Notes: generated by a model from the sequence alone, not told the origin. Shown: positions 49,833 through 61,635, counted from the stretch's first letter. The stretch is 64,000 nt of DNA from Chamaelirium japonicum (GCA_947650365.1 OX393554.1:40456971-40520970), one strand, 5' to 3'. Numbers and translations: made by a program.

Positions 49833-50341
49833 AGAAGAAGGAGAAGAAGGGGGGCCGCGGCCCCCCCCCCCTTTCTTTCTTTGGCTGTCGGTCATTGATT
49901 GGGGGAGAGGGGCCCGTGGGCCCCACTCGTTGACTCTTTTTTTTTTTTTTTTTTTTTTGAACTTCGAAGGTGCCGATGATAACAGTGTCGGCTCGTGGCG
50001 CACGGGTCGCGACACGGGTGCAGGCTGGCTGGAGAGTGACCTTGAATCGGGCAATCCTCTTGACAGGGGTCCGGGCCCCCTCAGTTTTTTTTTTTTTTTT
50101 TTTGTACGCACTTGTCTTGACTTGCCTCCTTTCACGGTCCTCCAGGGCTCGCGTCTTCGAGAGTTTGACTTCCTCGGGCTGGATAGACGAGGACTTCTTC
50201 GACGGGAGGAGATGCCTTTGCTTTCCTTACACTCGTGTGCGCCGTTACCGCAACTCAAGGCGGGAAGACCTTCTGTCGTTGCTCCGTGTCTTTGTGCACG
50301 AGCACATCACGGAAGATGGAGTCGCGGATGCGACTTGTGGG

Positions 50342-53330
50342 ATGCTGAAATTAAGCGAGAAGATTCATACTGACGAAGGGATCTCCATGAAGCTTCTGCG
50401 GCCGAGTTTGAGTCTTCCGTTCCATCATTGCGATGAAGAGTTCGTGCCTACGCCAGTTGTTGCCTCGAAGATATGCGCTAGGCTGACCCGATGGGGCACC
50501 GACTCTTGGCCTCGGGGAGACGTCCAGTACCTTTGCGGCTTTCGCGAGTGGATGGACGAGCTCTACGAGGTCTTTGGCGCGGAACCTGAGATGAACTTAT
50601 TGGCCAAATTTCTGGCGCCGGCCCGTCGAGAGTACAGTCGTCCGGAGGGGATGTACCGCGCACTTTGTGAGCTTTGGTGTCCGGAAACTAACACCTTCCT
50701 TACTGGGGCGGGGGAGATAGGCATCTCGCTTCGTGACGTCCATATCGTTTCCGGGTGCCCCGAGGTACGGAACTATTACCAAGAGGAGGTGCCTGCCTTG
50801 AAGGATCTGCTGGACAGCAGCTACGTTCCGAGTTCTTGCCTTCTTCTGTTCAAGGCGCATGCTATCATTGCGGCGCGGGATCAATCAGATCGAGTGCGTC
50901 CTTCTTCTTGGGTCGACTTTTGGTTCAGAGGTGAGTATAGGTCTCCAGCGCCTTCGGCTCACCCAATGTGGAAGATCGCTCAGATGCAGAGACCTCCGCT
51001 TCGCTCCTTTGTGAGGCCTATCGACTCCTTGGCTCGAGAGAAGCACTCAATGGAGGGGAAGCAGTGTCCCTGGGAACTCCTTGGCCTGAAACGGGATAGC
51101 GAGGAGTGGCGATCGGTTTACCGAGCTGCTGGGCTGGTCATCTTCCTCTGCCGGTTCGTGCTTCCGTGTTCTGGGGAGGCTATTCGTCCGGGGACCTTCC
51201 TTGCCGCTTCCAGGATGGAGAGGGGCGAGCTCTTCAATCTAGCCCCGGCCATACTATGCGCCTTGTATCGGGCTCTCAGCGGGACTTACTGGGACTTGTC
51301 TGGCTCTGATAAGGCCAAGGAGGAGCTCGGCCGGTCGACTGCATTCGGACCCTTGCATTATTTGTACGGGTGGATAGCTCTGCATTTCCCGAAGGGGATC
51401 TTTGCCAGACGAGGGCATCCAGCTGAGCTGCCTTTCTTGCCCGGGATAGGAGGGATCTTGAACGCCTTTATCAGTTGGGAGCGTCCGAGAGAGTGTGCTC
51501 GCACCCTTTTGAGGAGGATGGGGAGCATCGATTTCGAATTCCTGTCAGAGCATTCGGTGCTGCCCTTGGAGAGGTCGACTGTGTACGATAACGAGGAGCT
51601 CCCGGACAGTCTCTACTGGAATATGGTCAGCTGCCGTCCTGGCTACTTGGTCTGGCGCAAGGGGGATGTGGTGGAGGTGGAGCAGTACTCCCCCCATCGC
51701 TTTGCTCGCCAACAGGGGTTTCGGCAAGAAGTCTCTGGCATGCCTCAGCGGTTGCAGGGACGTATCAGTCCGCAGGAGGGTTACCGTCTGTGGGCTTCTC
51801 TCTACGCTCGCTTGACTGGCGGGAGTTTCTTTCCTGGGGCTAAGTCCGGATTTCGGGATGCCGCGACTCCGGAATACCGCCAGTGGGTTGAAGGGCGAGT
51901 TTCTCCTTTACTTGCGAGTTTTCCAGTCGACATCTTGGTGAGTAGCGGGTTCAGGAATTTCTGCTTCAATCACTCTGCGGGAGTGGAGGACCGTCGCCTC
52001 CGACTGGGGCTTCAAAGAGCGCAGAGGAGCTGTAGTCGCCTTTCCAGTGCTCGTCGTGTCCCTTCTTCCGTTCCGGTGCTGGACGCCGAGCTTACTAGTG
52101 CCCCTGGGGCATTTTGTTCCCCGAAGGCCGAAGTTGAGGGTGTCCCTCCCAAGAGAAGAAAAGTGTGCATTCCTCGCGGGATGGTCCCGAGAGTTCCTTG
52201 TCTGGCGGAGGACGCCGAGGAGCCTGGACTTCTGAAAGATGAGGTGATTCCTCCGTCTAGGACCGCTTCGTCTGACCACACAGGTATGGAGCTCTCTTCA
52301 TTTTATTTGCCCTCTACGTTCAGGAAGTTTTATCACGCTGAGCACCGTTTCTTTCTTTTGACCAGATTCTGTTATAGTGGTAGAGCGCGGAGCGAGTTCC
52401 TCAAAGGCGCCTCTTGGGCATTCGTCCGCCGGTGCCGCGCAGGAAGTGCCCGAACCCTGTGGGCTAGATATCCCTCCGGATGATCTGGATCTCCTCGGAC
52501 TTTGCGGGGAGAACTTCCCTAGGGGCGACATTAACCTGGACGACATCGATGTCGACGCCTTGTCTTTTGGCGAGGAGGCTGAAGTCTCGAGCGTCGACAA
52601 GCGGCATTCCCCGATGACTGTGCCCTCGTGCCCTTTGGTGGAGACGGTTGTTACAGCGGCAACAGAGGTTTCTCCGGTTCCACCACCCTTGTTGGCTCAG
52701 GCGGCTCCTGTGGCAGTTGCAGCGGCAGGGAGGGTCTTGCCTACCTACTCCGAGGCGCCTCGTCCGGTTTTAAGGCCGAGGAGCAGGGTCTCAGAGTTCC
52801 TTCTTTCGAGCTGCCGGCAGTACATCAAGTCGACGTTGGAGCCTTTCCAAACTGCCGGCCTTGGCGCCCTCCAGGACTGGTGGTCGACGGATGGTGCGGA
52901 GTTTTGCGCGAGCCTGGCGGAGTTCAAAGTTGACAGCTCTCTTTTCGTCGATCAGATGAACCTGCTTGTGACCGATAGCGAGGCTTATCGATCCCGGCGG
53001 GCTTTGCTGGAGGGGAGCTCCCTTTCTGAGCTGGAGGCCGCTGAGGCGAGTCTAAGTCAGTCCGAGCATCAACTTGCGGAGGCTACGTCCAGCCTGTCGA
53101 AGGCCCAGAGGAAGTTGGAGTCTGCGCGCGCCTCACTTAGAAAGGCGGAGTCTCGTTTGGAGCGGGCCGAGGCCGCGGAGAGCGCTTTGAAGGCGAGTCA
53201 CTTGAGGCAGCAGTCGGACTTGGCAACCCGTCGCGAGCTTCTGGCTGCTCGTCCCGTGGAGCTTCAGAGAGTGGAGGCGACTAGGGAGGAGCTGCTGCGC
53301 CGTCTCCAAGCTCTGGACACCTTCTTTTAG
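50342..53330 (+). CDS. Antisense gene of element 2: plant mobile domain plus coiled coil
   Basis: An intact plus-strand gene opposite to gag-pol. Exons are 50342-52283 and 52366-53330, with an 82-bp intron (GTATGG...CCAG). Together they give 968 codons without a stop. The start could also be the Met at 50390 or an upstream in-frame Met at 49970. The N-terminal 400-odd residues resemble the aminotransferase-like plant mobile domain (PF10536 type): FLTGAGEIGISLRDVHIVSG, then FLCRFVLPCSGEAIRPGTF, LAPAILCALYRALSG and FGPLHYLYGWIALHFP. A basic linker (PPKRRKVCIP) could be a nuclear signal. The C-terminus is a long coiled coil rich in Ser/Leu/Glu/Ala ending LLRRLQALDTFF. It stops 230 bp from the pol stop, so the two genes converge. 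The role is unknown; Tat elements are known to carry antisense ORFs. Confidence 0.75.
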
Positions 53331-53560
53331 TTGTTCCTGGTTTCATTGTGGCTTTCTTTTTCAGGACTTATGCAATGTACTACCTTCGGTTCATTAATAA
53401 TATCGCCTCATTTTGCCACACCCTTTCCATGGAACTTTGTTGTCTTTTTCTTTTGGTCGGACTGAACCTGAAGTAACTTCTCAGGCTGCCTACGTACCCC
53501 CCTAAGGGGGATCAAGTCGCACATAGTTCTTTTTTTTTGAACAAGGGGTGTGGCCTTGCT
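53331..53560. other. Gap between convergent gene 3' ends
   Basis: Contains ctgcctacgtacccccctaa and aagtcgcacatagttc, related to the tandem unit at 17490-17930 in element 1. Transcripts from both strands probably end or overlap here. Confidence 0.5.
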
Positions 53561-55144
53561 TTAGGCATAGTACCTTTTGAGGTACTTGCCGTTGATAGGG
53601 CCGAGTGTCAGCCCTTCTGGCGTGGTGAGGAGATAGGCGCCGTTGGAGTAGACCTCCTTGACGGAATGCGGGCCATCCCATTTGGCATCAAATTTCTTCC
53701 CTCCTCGATGCGAGAGAATGATGGGGCGTTTGACTGCCAGCACCAGTTCCCCTATCTGGAATGATCGAGGACGAATCTTCTTGTTGAAGGCGCGAGAGAG
53801 CCTGGCCTGATAACACTCCAGCCGCTGTTGAGCTTCGAGGCGTCTTTCATCCAGTGCTTCCAATTCTGCTAGGCGGAGCTGGGCGTTGTCATCGCTGGTG
53901 AGGCCTTCCTGGACTGCTATCCTGAGTGACGGGATCTGGAGCTCGAGCGGAAGAACGACTTCCACGCCATAGACGAGGGAATACGGTGTTGCTTGTGTCG
54001 GCGTGCGGAAGGATGTTCGGTAAGCCCATAGTGCTTCGCCCATGCGTTCGTGCCAATCTTTCTTTGTCTTCGAGACAGTTTTCTCCAGCAGCTTGCACAG
54101 AGTTTTGTTGAAGGCTTCTGCTAGACCGTTGGCCGGAGCGTTGTACATTGTCGAACAATTCTGCTTAATGTTGTACAATGCGCAGAACTGGCTGACGGCA
54201 GCATTCTTGAACTGCTTCCCATTATCTGTTACGATGTAGCGGGGGACTCCATAGCGGAAGATGATGTCGTTCTGGATAAAGCTGATGACGGAGTACTTTG
54301 TAACTTCCCTTAACGGTATCGCTTCAGCCCACTTGGAGAAGTAGTCCGTCGCCGCCAAGATGTAGAGATGTTGCTTGGATGACTTGGGCAGAGGACCGAC
54401 GATGTCGAGACCCCATCCGTCGAAAGGCCAAGACGCGATTGTTGGGTGTAAAGGCTCCGGAGGTTGACGGATGTAGTCCCCGTGCATTTGGCAAGCTTGA
54501 CATCTTCTCACGTACTCCAAGCTGTCTTTGATCATGGTAGGCCAGTAGTATCCCATCCTCCTGACGCGGAAGTGAAGCTTCAGACCGGACTGGTGCGATC
54601 CACAAATTCCAGCGTGTACTTCTTCGAGCGCGGCTTCTGCTTCCTCTTTTGCGAGGCACCTCAGGAGTGTGCCGTCATAGCTTCGTCGGTACAGTTCGCC
54701 ATTGAAGTGGTAGAACCTTAGAGATCGTCGACGGATGTCACTTTTGCGCTTCGGATCTTCGGGGAGTTTACCATGAACGAGATACTCCACAAACGGTTGC
54801 CTCCAGTCCTGATCTTTAATCTCGAGGACATGCACCGCGTTGGTTTGAACCGGTATTTCGGGCGGACCCTTTTCTTCGGTGATCACGAACCTCCTGCAGA
54901 CGGGAACGACGAGCGAACGTTCATCTGGAAACGGGAGTGTAGCCGCCAGATTTGCAAGTGCGTCAGCCTGCTGGTTGAGGTTTCGGGAAACGTGCTGAAT
55001 GGAAGCAGCCTTGAGTTTTTCAAGGAGCTTCACAGCTCGCGCATGCAACGGTACCAGGTCTTCTTTGTTGACTTCGTATGCCCCCAGGACTTGCTGGATC
55101 ACGAGTTGAGAGTCGCCAAAGATCTCTAGTCCTTGAAGCTTCAT
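53561..55144 (-). CDS. Element 2 pol: RNase H end and integrase
   Basis: A 527-codon open stretch. It begins inside the second RNase H (LEIFGDSQLVIQQVLGAY, catalytic Asp region). It continues through the integrase zinc finger (HAGICGSH ... CQACQMH), the DDE core (GWGLDIVGPLP, IVTDNGKQF, GLAEAFNKTL, all three acids present) and a C-terminal segment. That segment has PRSFQIGELVLAVKRP and FDAKWDGPHSVKEVY and ends LKRYYA. It is separated from the upstream RT part by an in-frame TAA just after NNVAEY (about 55178). The usual codon there is probably CAA. Confidence 0.85.
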   Translation of the reverse strand: MKLQGLEIFGDSQLVIQQVLGAYEVNKEDLVPLHARAVKLLEKLKAASIQHVSRNLNQQADALANLAATLPFPDERSLVVPVCRRFVITEEKGPPEIPVQTNAVHVLEIKDQDWRQPFVEYLVHGKLPEDPKRKSDIRRRSLRFYHFNGELYRRSYDGTLLRCLAKEEAEAALEEVHAGICGSHQSGLKLHFRVRRMGYYWPTMIKDSLEYVRRCQACQMHGDYIRQPPEPLHPTIASWPFDGWGLDIVGPLPKSSKQHLYILAATDYFSKWAEAIPLREVTKYSVISFIQNDIIFRYGVPRYIVTDNGKQFKNAAVSQFCALYNIKQNCSTMYNAPANGLAEAFNKTLCKLLEKTVSKTKKDWHERMGEALWAYRTSFRTPTQATPYSLVYGVEVVLPLELQIPSLRIAVQEGLTSDDNAQLRLAELEALDERRLEAQQRLECYQARLSRAFNKKIRPRSFQIGELVLAVKRPIILSHRGGKKFDAKWDGPHSVKEVYSNGAYLLTTPEGLTLGPINGKYLKRYYA

Positions 55145-55177
55145 TTCGTCGGCCAGCTCGAGACCGATGAGTAGGGC

Positions 55178-56722
55178 TTAATATTCTGCCACGTTGTTGG
55201 AACATGATTCCGAGAGCAGGAATGAGAAGGGGAGTATTTCGTTGTCCGGGGTGACGAAGATGACTCCGGCTCCCGCTATGTCCTGCCTAGCTGCGCCGTC
55301 GAAGAACATTTTCCAAGGTGGGGCGATATCGACGGAGAACACTTCTTCATCTGGGAGATCTTCTGATAACTCCCATTCTGCCGGGAGAGGGTATTCTGCG
55401 AGGAAGTCCGCGAGGGCCTGCCCTTTAACCGCTTTCTGTGGCACGAAGGTGATGTCGAATTCAAGTAGCAGCAGGGCCCACTTGGCTAGACGTCCGGAAA
55501 GCACTGGTCTCGACATGATGTATTTGAGTGGGTCGGCCTTTGAGACGAGTCTGATGGTGTGAGCGAGCATGTAGTGTCGCAGCTTTTTCGTGGCGAAGAT
55601 GAGCGCTAAGCAGACCTTCTCGATTGGGGAGTAATTCAGCTCCGCGCCGACGAGAGTGCGACTTAAGTAGTAGCAAGCTGTCTCCACGCCAAGTTCATTG
55701 TTCTGGGCCAGGAGTGCCCCCAAGGACTGCTCTTGGGCGGCGATGTAGAGGATGAGCGGCCTCCCTTGGACCGGTGCTGATAGGACTGGCGGCTTCAGTA
55801 GATATGCTTTGATGTTTTGGAATGCTTCTTGGCAAGCTTCATCCCATTTGAACGGCGCTCCTTTCTTCATGAGGCGACTAAAAGGGTGGCACTTTCCGGC
55901 CAGGTTGGCGATGAATCTTCGGATATACGCCAAGTGTCCCTGGAGGCCTCTGAGGTCTCGCACTGTCTTTGGTGCGGGCATGTTGACGATAGCATCAATT
56001 TTGGATTGATCTATCTCAATGCCTCGATGTCGGACGACGAAGCCGAGGAATTTGCCCGAGGAGACTCCGAACGCGCACTTAAGCGGATTCATGCGGAGTT
56101 GGTACCTTCGAAGTCGTTTGAAGATTAGCTCAAGATCTTGTAGATGTGCCGATTTTTTCTTGGATTTCACCACGAGGTCGTCGACATAACACTCCACGTT
56201 TTGATGAAGAATGTTGTCAAAGATTTTCTGCATAGCTCGCTGGTAGGTGGCTCCCGCGTTTTTCAAGCCGAACGGCATTACCTTATAGCAGTAGATTCCT
56301 TTCGGTGTGCGAAATGCCGTGAGCTCCTCGTCCTTGGGTGCCATCCGAATCTGATTGTAGCCCGATGATCCGTCCATGAAAGTGAGCACCTCGTGACCAG
56401 TCGTCGCATCGACCATTAGCTCCGTGATTGGCAAGGGGAAGTCGTCCTTTGGACATGCGTTGTTCAAGTCTCTGAAGTCCACGCACACTCGGATTTGGCC
56501 GTTCTTCTTTTTGACGGGGACGACGCTAGAGATCCATGTCGGGTACTTGACCTCTCGAATGAAGCCGGCTTCGATCAATTTGTTGACTTCGCCTTCTATT
56601 TGGGTATCAGTTCTGGCCGGTAGCGTCTTTGTCCTTGCTTGATAGCGCTGGCTCCGTGTTTGACGCTGAGCTGGTGCACTGCGATTTTTGGATCGAGGCC
56701 CGGCATCTCCTTGTAGGACCAT
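55178..56722 (-). CDS. Element 2 pol: reverse transcriptase and first RNase H
   Basis: Codons homologous to RT start at about 56600 (EVNKLIEAGFIREVKYPTWI). The RT core has FMDGSSGYNQIRMAPKDEEL, YKVMPFGLKNAGATYQRAM and YVDDLVVKSKK. The RT-linked RNase H reads LILYIAAQEQSLGALLAQN, where the usual acidic residues are missing. It is followed by the start of a second, acid-retaining RNase H (WKMFFDGAARQDIAGAGVIF). The part before 56600 is in the wrong frame, so the first 40 residues of this open stretch are not real. A stop ends it at Glu-Tyr (EY), and the frame continues beyond it. Confidence 0.85.
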   Translation of the reverse strand: MVLQGDAGPRSKNRSAPAQRQTRSQRYQARTKTLPARTDTQIEGEVNKLIEAGFIREVKYPTWISSVVPVKKKNGQIRVCVDFRDLNNACPKDDFPLPITELMVDATTGHEVLTFMDGSSGYNQIRMAPKDEELTAFRTPKGIYCYKVMPFGLKNAGATYQRAMQKIFDNILHQNVECYVDDLVVKSKKKSAHLQDLELIFKRLRRYQLRMNPLKCAFGVSSGKFLGFVVRHRGIEIDQSKIDAIVNMPAPKTVRDLRGLQGHLAYIRRFIANLAGKCHPFSRLMKKGAPFKWDEACQEAFQNIKAYLLKPPVLSAPVQGRPLILYIAAQEQSLGALLAQNNELGVETACYYLSRTLVGAELNYSPIEKVCLALIFATKKLRHYMLAHTIRLVSKADPLKYIMSRPVLSGRLAKWALLLLEFDITFVPQKAVKGQALADFLAEYPLPAEWELSEDLPDEEVFSVDIAPPWKMFFDGAARQDIAGAGVIFVTPDNEILPFSFLLSESCSNNVAEY

Positions 56723-56848
56723 GCGAAGACGTCTCTGTATTCTTTAAGCAGTTTGATGTATGCGGCTTCTTCCTCAGGAGTCAAGAGCGTGCTGACGAAT
56801 GTAGGCCGAGGTTCCGTCTCCGTGCCCAAGTTGATTTCCTTCAAGTCA

Positions 56849-59800
56849 TCAACGGTGGACTGCCCCCCCTTCTTCGAGGACTGGCGGGGCATCGGGCAAC
56901 TCGTCGTCCGAAGTAGAAGTGTCACCGTTGTCAGGATCTGTAATGGAGATATGATTGACGGTAGCTCTGGGTGGGTGGGTGGGTGTTGAGACAAAGTCCT
57001 CGATTGGCATCCCCGGACGATCGAACGCCGACTTTTTCTTTGATTGTTTGACTGGCCCGAGCCTCTCGAACACGGATGTGCGTTTTCGATTCGACCAGTC
57101 TTTACCACCTCTGGTTTGCTTTCGGAACAAGGCTTGGCATCGAGCCCGTCGTCGTCCTCTCCTGTTGTCTGGATGGCTGAGGTAGGTGGAGTGTGCATCG
57201 GAGATTGTCGATCCTTCAGCTGCTTCATCTACCATCCTCGCCTCGATGTAGTTCGAGGTGAAGGTCTTCTTTGCTGTGGTTCTGATGACCAATGGAGCTT
57301 GACTGGAGCCGATGCCTCGGCGGTTCGGGGGAGTTTGTTCTCCGTTTTGAAATAGCCGAGCTTGAGTTCTCGTCATCCCATGTGGAGTTGCTGCTGGCGG
57401 AAGTGTGCCCATGGCGCTTTCCTCGTTGTAGCCAGCTCTAAACAGCAACTTGGCAGCATTTTGCCCCCAACTCCCTTCCGGTTTGAATCCGAGTTGCTCG
57501 AGGTCTGCTGATTCGACAGGTCTGCTTGGGTTCGGAGCTTGCGTCAGGCTAGGTAATGGCACCGTCATTTCTTGTAGAGTGATGACGTTGGCCTGAGATA
57601 ACGACGGGGCCATCTTCCTCGTCGGAGTAGAAGGCGATCGCTCGGATTTACGGAGCCACTGAGGCGCGAGACGCAGGACAGGCACCGTTTGGATCGGCAA
57701 CGGGGTATGTTGCGTTGCTCTTGGCTCGAAGCTGATGCGCATCCTTTGCCCAGGTTTCGGCGTTCCTTGGACCTTGAGTCTTGCCTCGTCAGATGGTGGC
57801 GCCGAATTTACGGGAAGAGGAGTCTTGTCCTGCTTCACTTCTTCAATCTTTTGGGCTCGAGGAGCTTTAGCTGGCAGAACTTCCGCGACCAGGCCCTTTG
57901 CTTGGTAGAACTTAGCGTCGGCCAGGTGTGCCTCGGTCTCGTTGAATGGCTTGTCGTCCGCAACTATGCACCTCTCCACGCCTTCTTCGTAGTATTTGAG
58001 GCACTGGTGCCAGGTGGAGACCACGATGCCGTTCTCATGCAGCCATGGTCTTCCCAACAGGAGGCGATATGACGTTTGGCAATCGATGATGTGGAAGAGG
58101 ACCGTTGTATCCAGCGGGCCGATGGAAAGCTTCAAACGAATGATTCCGACGGTGGACTGTCCGCCCTGGTTGAAGCCTTGAATGACCAATTGACTTGGTG
58201 AGAGCTGGTCGTCGGTGATGCCGAGTTGCCGCATTGTCTGGATGGGCAGGATGTTGACGGCAGAGCCACAGTCCAACAAGATTCGGTTCACTGGCTTCTC
58301 CTTGATGTATCCCGAGACGTAAAGAGGCCGGTTGTGCAATCGCGCCCCGAGTTGCAGGTCCTCATCTGAAAAGGTTATCGTCGCATCACACGAGGCCACA
58401 GCTTTGCGTCTTTGACCGTCCTTCCTCTTCCTTTTGTAGCTATCTGGATCGGCCAAGGCCGCCGCCATTGCTAGGCGAGCCTTCTTCGGAAGATGCAAAG
58501 CTTCTACGAGAGGCATATGCAAGATCGCTTCGTCGTGAGCCGCGGTGCCCCCATCGTTGGAGTCGTCCCCCTCATCGGTGGAGTCGCCTTCTTCAGAAGT
58601 TTCGCCTTCGTTCTTTCCTTCCGATACTTCATGGACTTCGACCATGCAACAAGACACCTTGACGTGTTGGTCCACTGGGAGGAAGTGATCCGGGAAGAAC
58701 TCTTGCAACGTTGTCGGCTCTGGAAGACTCTGCTGAAGGATATCGTCTTGGCTTGCTGGCGGCACTTTGAACGCCTTCCTCCCTGGAGCCTTGCCTTTCT
58801 TCTTGTAGGTCCTCCGCTTGGTGAATCCCCTCATCACACGGTCTTGTTTGAGCTTCTTTTCTTGCCACGGCTTTCGCCGCCGCGGTAGCATGACCCATGC
58901 TTCTTCGTCGGTGGATTCCCCTTCGCTAGGATGATGGTCGACAGCAGCAACTGGTTTTTTTGATGACACTTGTTCTTCCGGAGGCTCTACTGGCTCGTCT
59001 TCCGATCCCCAGCCGGTGGGCTTGATTTCGTCGATTGGAACGGATGGAGGTCTTGAGTAGAGGACGTAATAATCGAACTTCCCCGAAGGCTGGCCCAGCA
59101 GACCGACTTCCGGATCTCCCTGCTCGTATCTTTCTCGAAGAGCGCGTTGGGACGTAGCTTGACTGGAAGGGACTTGCTCTTCTCGAGGCTGTACTGGCGC
59201 GTCTTCCGATTCCCAGCCGGTGGGCTTGATTTCGTCAATTGGAACGGACGGAGGCCTTGAGTAGAGGACGTAATAATCGAACTTCCCCGAAGGCTGGCCC
59301 AGCAGACCGACTTCCGGATCCCCCCGCTCGTATCTTTCTCGAAGAGCGCGTTGGGACATAGCTTGACTGAAAGGGACTTGCTCTTCTCGAGATTCCACTG
59401 GCTCGTCTCCCGATCCCCAGCCGGTGGGCTTGATTTCGTCGATTGGAACGGACGGAGGCTTTGAGTAGAGGACGTAATAGTCAAACTTCCCCGACGGCTG
59501 GCCCAGCAGACCGACTTCTGGGTCTCCTTGCTCGTATCTCCTTTGGAGCGCTCGTTGGGATGCAGTATTGCCTGGAAGAGGTGCTGGCGTGAGCGATGAT
59601 TGCCCCCAGGGCAGCGGTGTTTCCTCCTCGGAGAACGCAGGAGTACGTTGACGTCGCTTCGAGATTTTCGGCTGGGAAGTTGACTTAGCGATTGGCGCTT
59701 GACGGTTGAGGCGCAATTTGGGCATGCTTCGTCGAGCGGCAACGAGTACCGGCGAGAAGGAGCCGAAGGTGATGGACGTCATGTTGGCCGTAGCAACCTC

Positions 59801-61600
59801 CCCGGAGTCGATCTCTATCTTCCCTTGCTTGGCGAGTGCCATGATTCTTTCCTTGAAGACGAAGCATCTTTCGATGGGATGACTCACCACCCGGTGGTAT
59901 TTGCAGAAGAGAGGGTCGTCGACGCGATGCATCTGCTCGGGCCTCTTCGAAGGAGGAAGCTCTATCATCTTCTCTTGCAGCAGTTGGTCGAACATGGAGG
60001 AGACTTCCGAGTCTGGGAAGGGGTACTCCTTTGCTTCGAGCTCCTCGAGAGTCATCCTTTGTCTTGGCGGCGGAGGCGGTGGTATGGCGACTCCCTTCTT
60101 CTGATCCGGCTTGCCACCGATCTTGAGCGGTTTGGAGGTCGAAGCGACGTCGGCAACATTGACTTGTTTCGGTTTCGTTACCGGTGGCTTGTCCTTCTTC
60201 TCTATCTTCAAGAAGTCCTTGTTCTTCGAGTCCCCGCGGTTTGCTAGGCTGAGTTCCATGTCATGAGCCCGAGTTGCGAGTTCTTCGAAAGACCGAGGCT
60301 TGATACCTTTGAGGATGTAGAGTAGACCCCAGTGCATGCCTTGGGTGCACATCTCGATAGCCGAGTCTTCAGACAAGCGGTCTCGTGAATTCAGCGCGAG
60401 GTTCCTCCACCTGTCGATGTAGTCGATCACTGGCTCATCTTTCCTTTGCTTGACGGCGGTGAGTTCGGTCATACTGACTGTACGTCTGGTGCTGTAGAAG
60501 CGATTGAGGAACTCCCTTTCCATCTGGTCCCAGCTGTCGATGGTCCCTGCAGGAAGATCAACGTACCAGTCGAACGCGTTGCCTTTGAGGGTGCGAACGA
60601 ATTGCTTCACCATCTCGTCGCCATATGTGCCGGCATTATTGCAGGTCTCGATGAAGTGGGCGACGTGCTGTCTCGGATTTCCCTTTCCATCGAAGTGCTG
60701 AAACTTTGGCGGCTGGAATCCGACTGGGAAGCGTAACTGCTGGATCCTCGTAGTGTAGGGCTTCGAGTATGCCGCCGTGATCGGAGGAAGGCTACTGCCG
60801 TGGGATCGCATCATGTCGGCTATCAATGCTTGGACTTGCTGAGCACTCATCGCAGCCGCTGCCGGAGGTTGTGTGGCCACCGAGGCTGGCATTGGGGAGA
60901 CGACTTCCACCGGGATGGGAGCCGAAGAGAGCGCTGGAGTAACTGCTTGAATCGTCGGAACAACCTCTGTAGGAGCGGGAGTTGAAGACGGAACTGGAGC
61001 GGCTACTGGAGAAGCGACGGGTTGGCCGACTGGTGCAGCGTCCTTTGCGCTTAGCTTTTGGAGCAGAGTGTTGATGTGACGATCCTTCTCCTCCATTAGC
61101 CGAGTAATCTGCGCCATGTGCTCGTTCATCTGCATGACTTGGAGCTGAAGAGCGGTCGGAGGATGGTGACGGAGAACATCTCGGTGTTGCATGTTCGCAT
61201 CCTCGCCGTCCTCATCGGAGACTTAGTTACGCCGACTTGCTTCTGGCTGATGATTGATGTTTGCCCCCTGCAGAGGAGGTGCAACGTCTGCTGGAGAACC
61301 CGAGCGGGTTCGGGGTTGGGGCTGGTCCTCCCCAAACTTCTGGACATGGACTCCAGGATCGAGGCTCGTTTCTTCGAGCACCAGGGCCTCGTCGGCGCTT
61401 TGGCGAGCATCTTCGATAGTAGCTTCTGGCACGAAGACGTCCGCAAGAGTCCGTGTACGCCGAGTGTAGACGCGGACCATTGGAGGAGCATCACCCTCCG
61501 GATTTACTGGATCACCGTGTCGGAGTAGAGGAGACTCGACGATTGGTGAGAGGCTTGGAGCAAACGCATCGTTGTTTGTTCCGGCCATTGCAAACTTCAA
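56849..61600 (-). pseudogene. Element 2 gag-protease (one stop, then frameshifts)
   Basis: Starts at the Met at 61600 or 61588 (MAGTNNDAFAP). After 125 codons a single in-frame TAA (61223-61225) interrupts it. The same frame then runs from 61222 for over 1,450 codons. The capsid-like retrotransposon gag domain is at about residues 150-300 of the long part (FDWYVDLPAGTIDSWDQMER, EFLNRFY). Then come a repeated 68-residue module (three copies, 58960-59570), basic and acidic linkers, and a retropepsin-like protease (PVNRILLDCGSAVNILPIQT, catalytic Asp as DCGS). A one-base shift in the G7 run (C7 on plus, about 56862-56868) ends the frame after LEEGG. The next frame carries QSTVDDLKEINLG and on to LIPK. 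A second one-base loss (about 56598) then restores the RT frame. Confidence 0.85.
58960..59571 (-). repeat. Three-fold 204-bp (68-residue) repeat in gag-protease
   Basis: Exact 204-bp spacing (for example tggcccagca at 59091, 59295 and 59499). Each copy encodes RYEQGDPEVGLLGQPSGKFD-type sequence followed by YYVLYS, PPSVPIDEIKPTGW and an acidic tail. Function unknown. Confidence 0.9.
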
Positions 61601-61635
61601 GCAGCTTCTTCAACCGTACGGATGAAAGGAGAAGA

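Noticed and set aside
49035..50258. A 407-codon minus-strand frame rich in Pro/Arg/Lys
   Set aside because: Driven by the 42-bp GC repeat, poly-T and CTT tracts; the plus strand is equally open.
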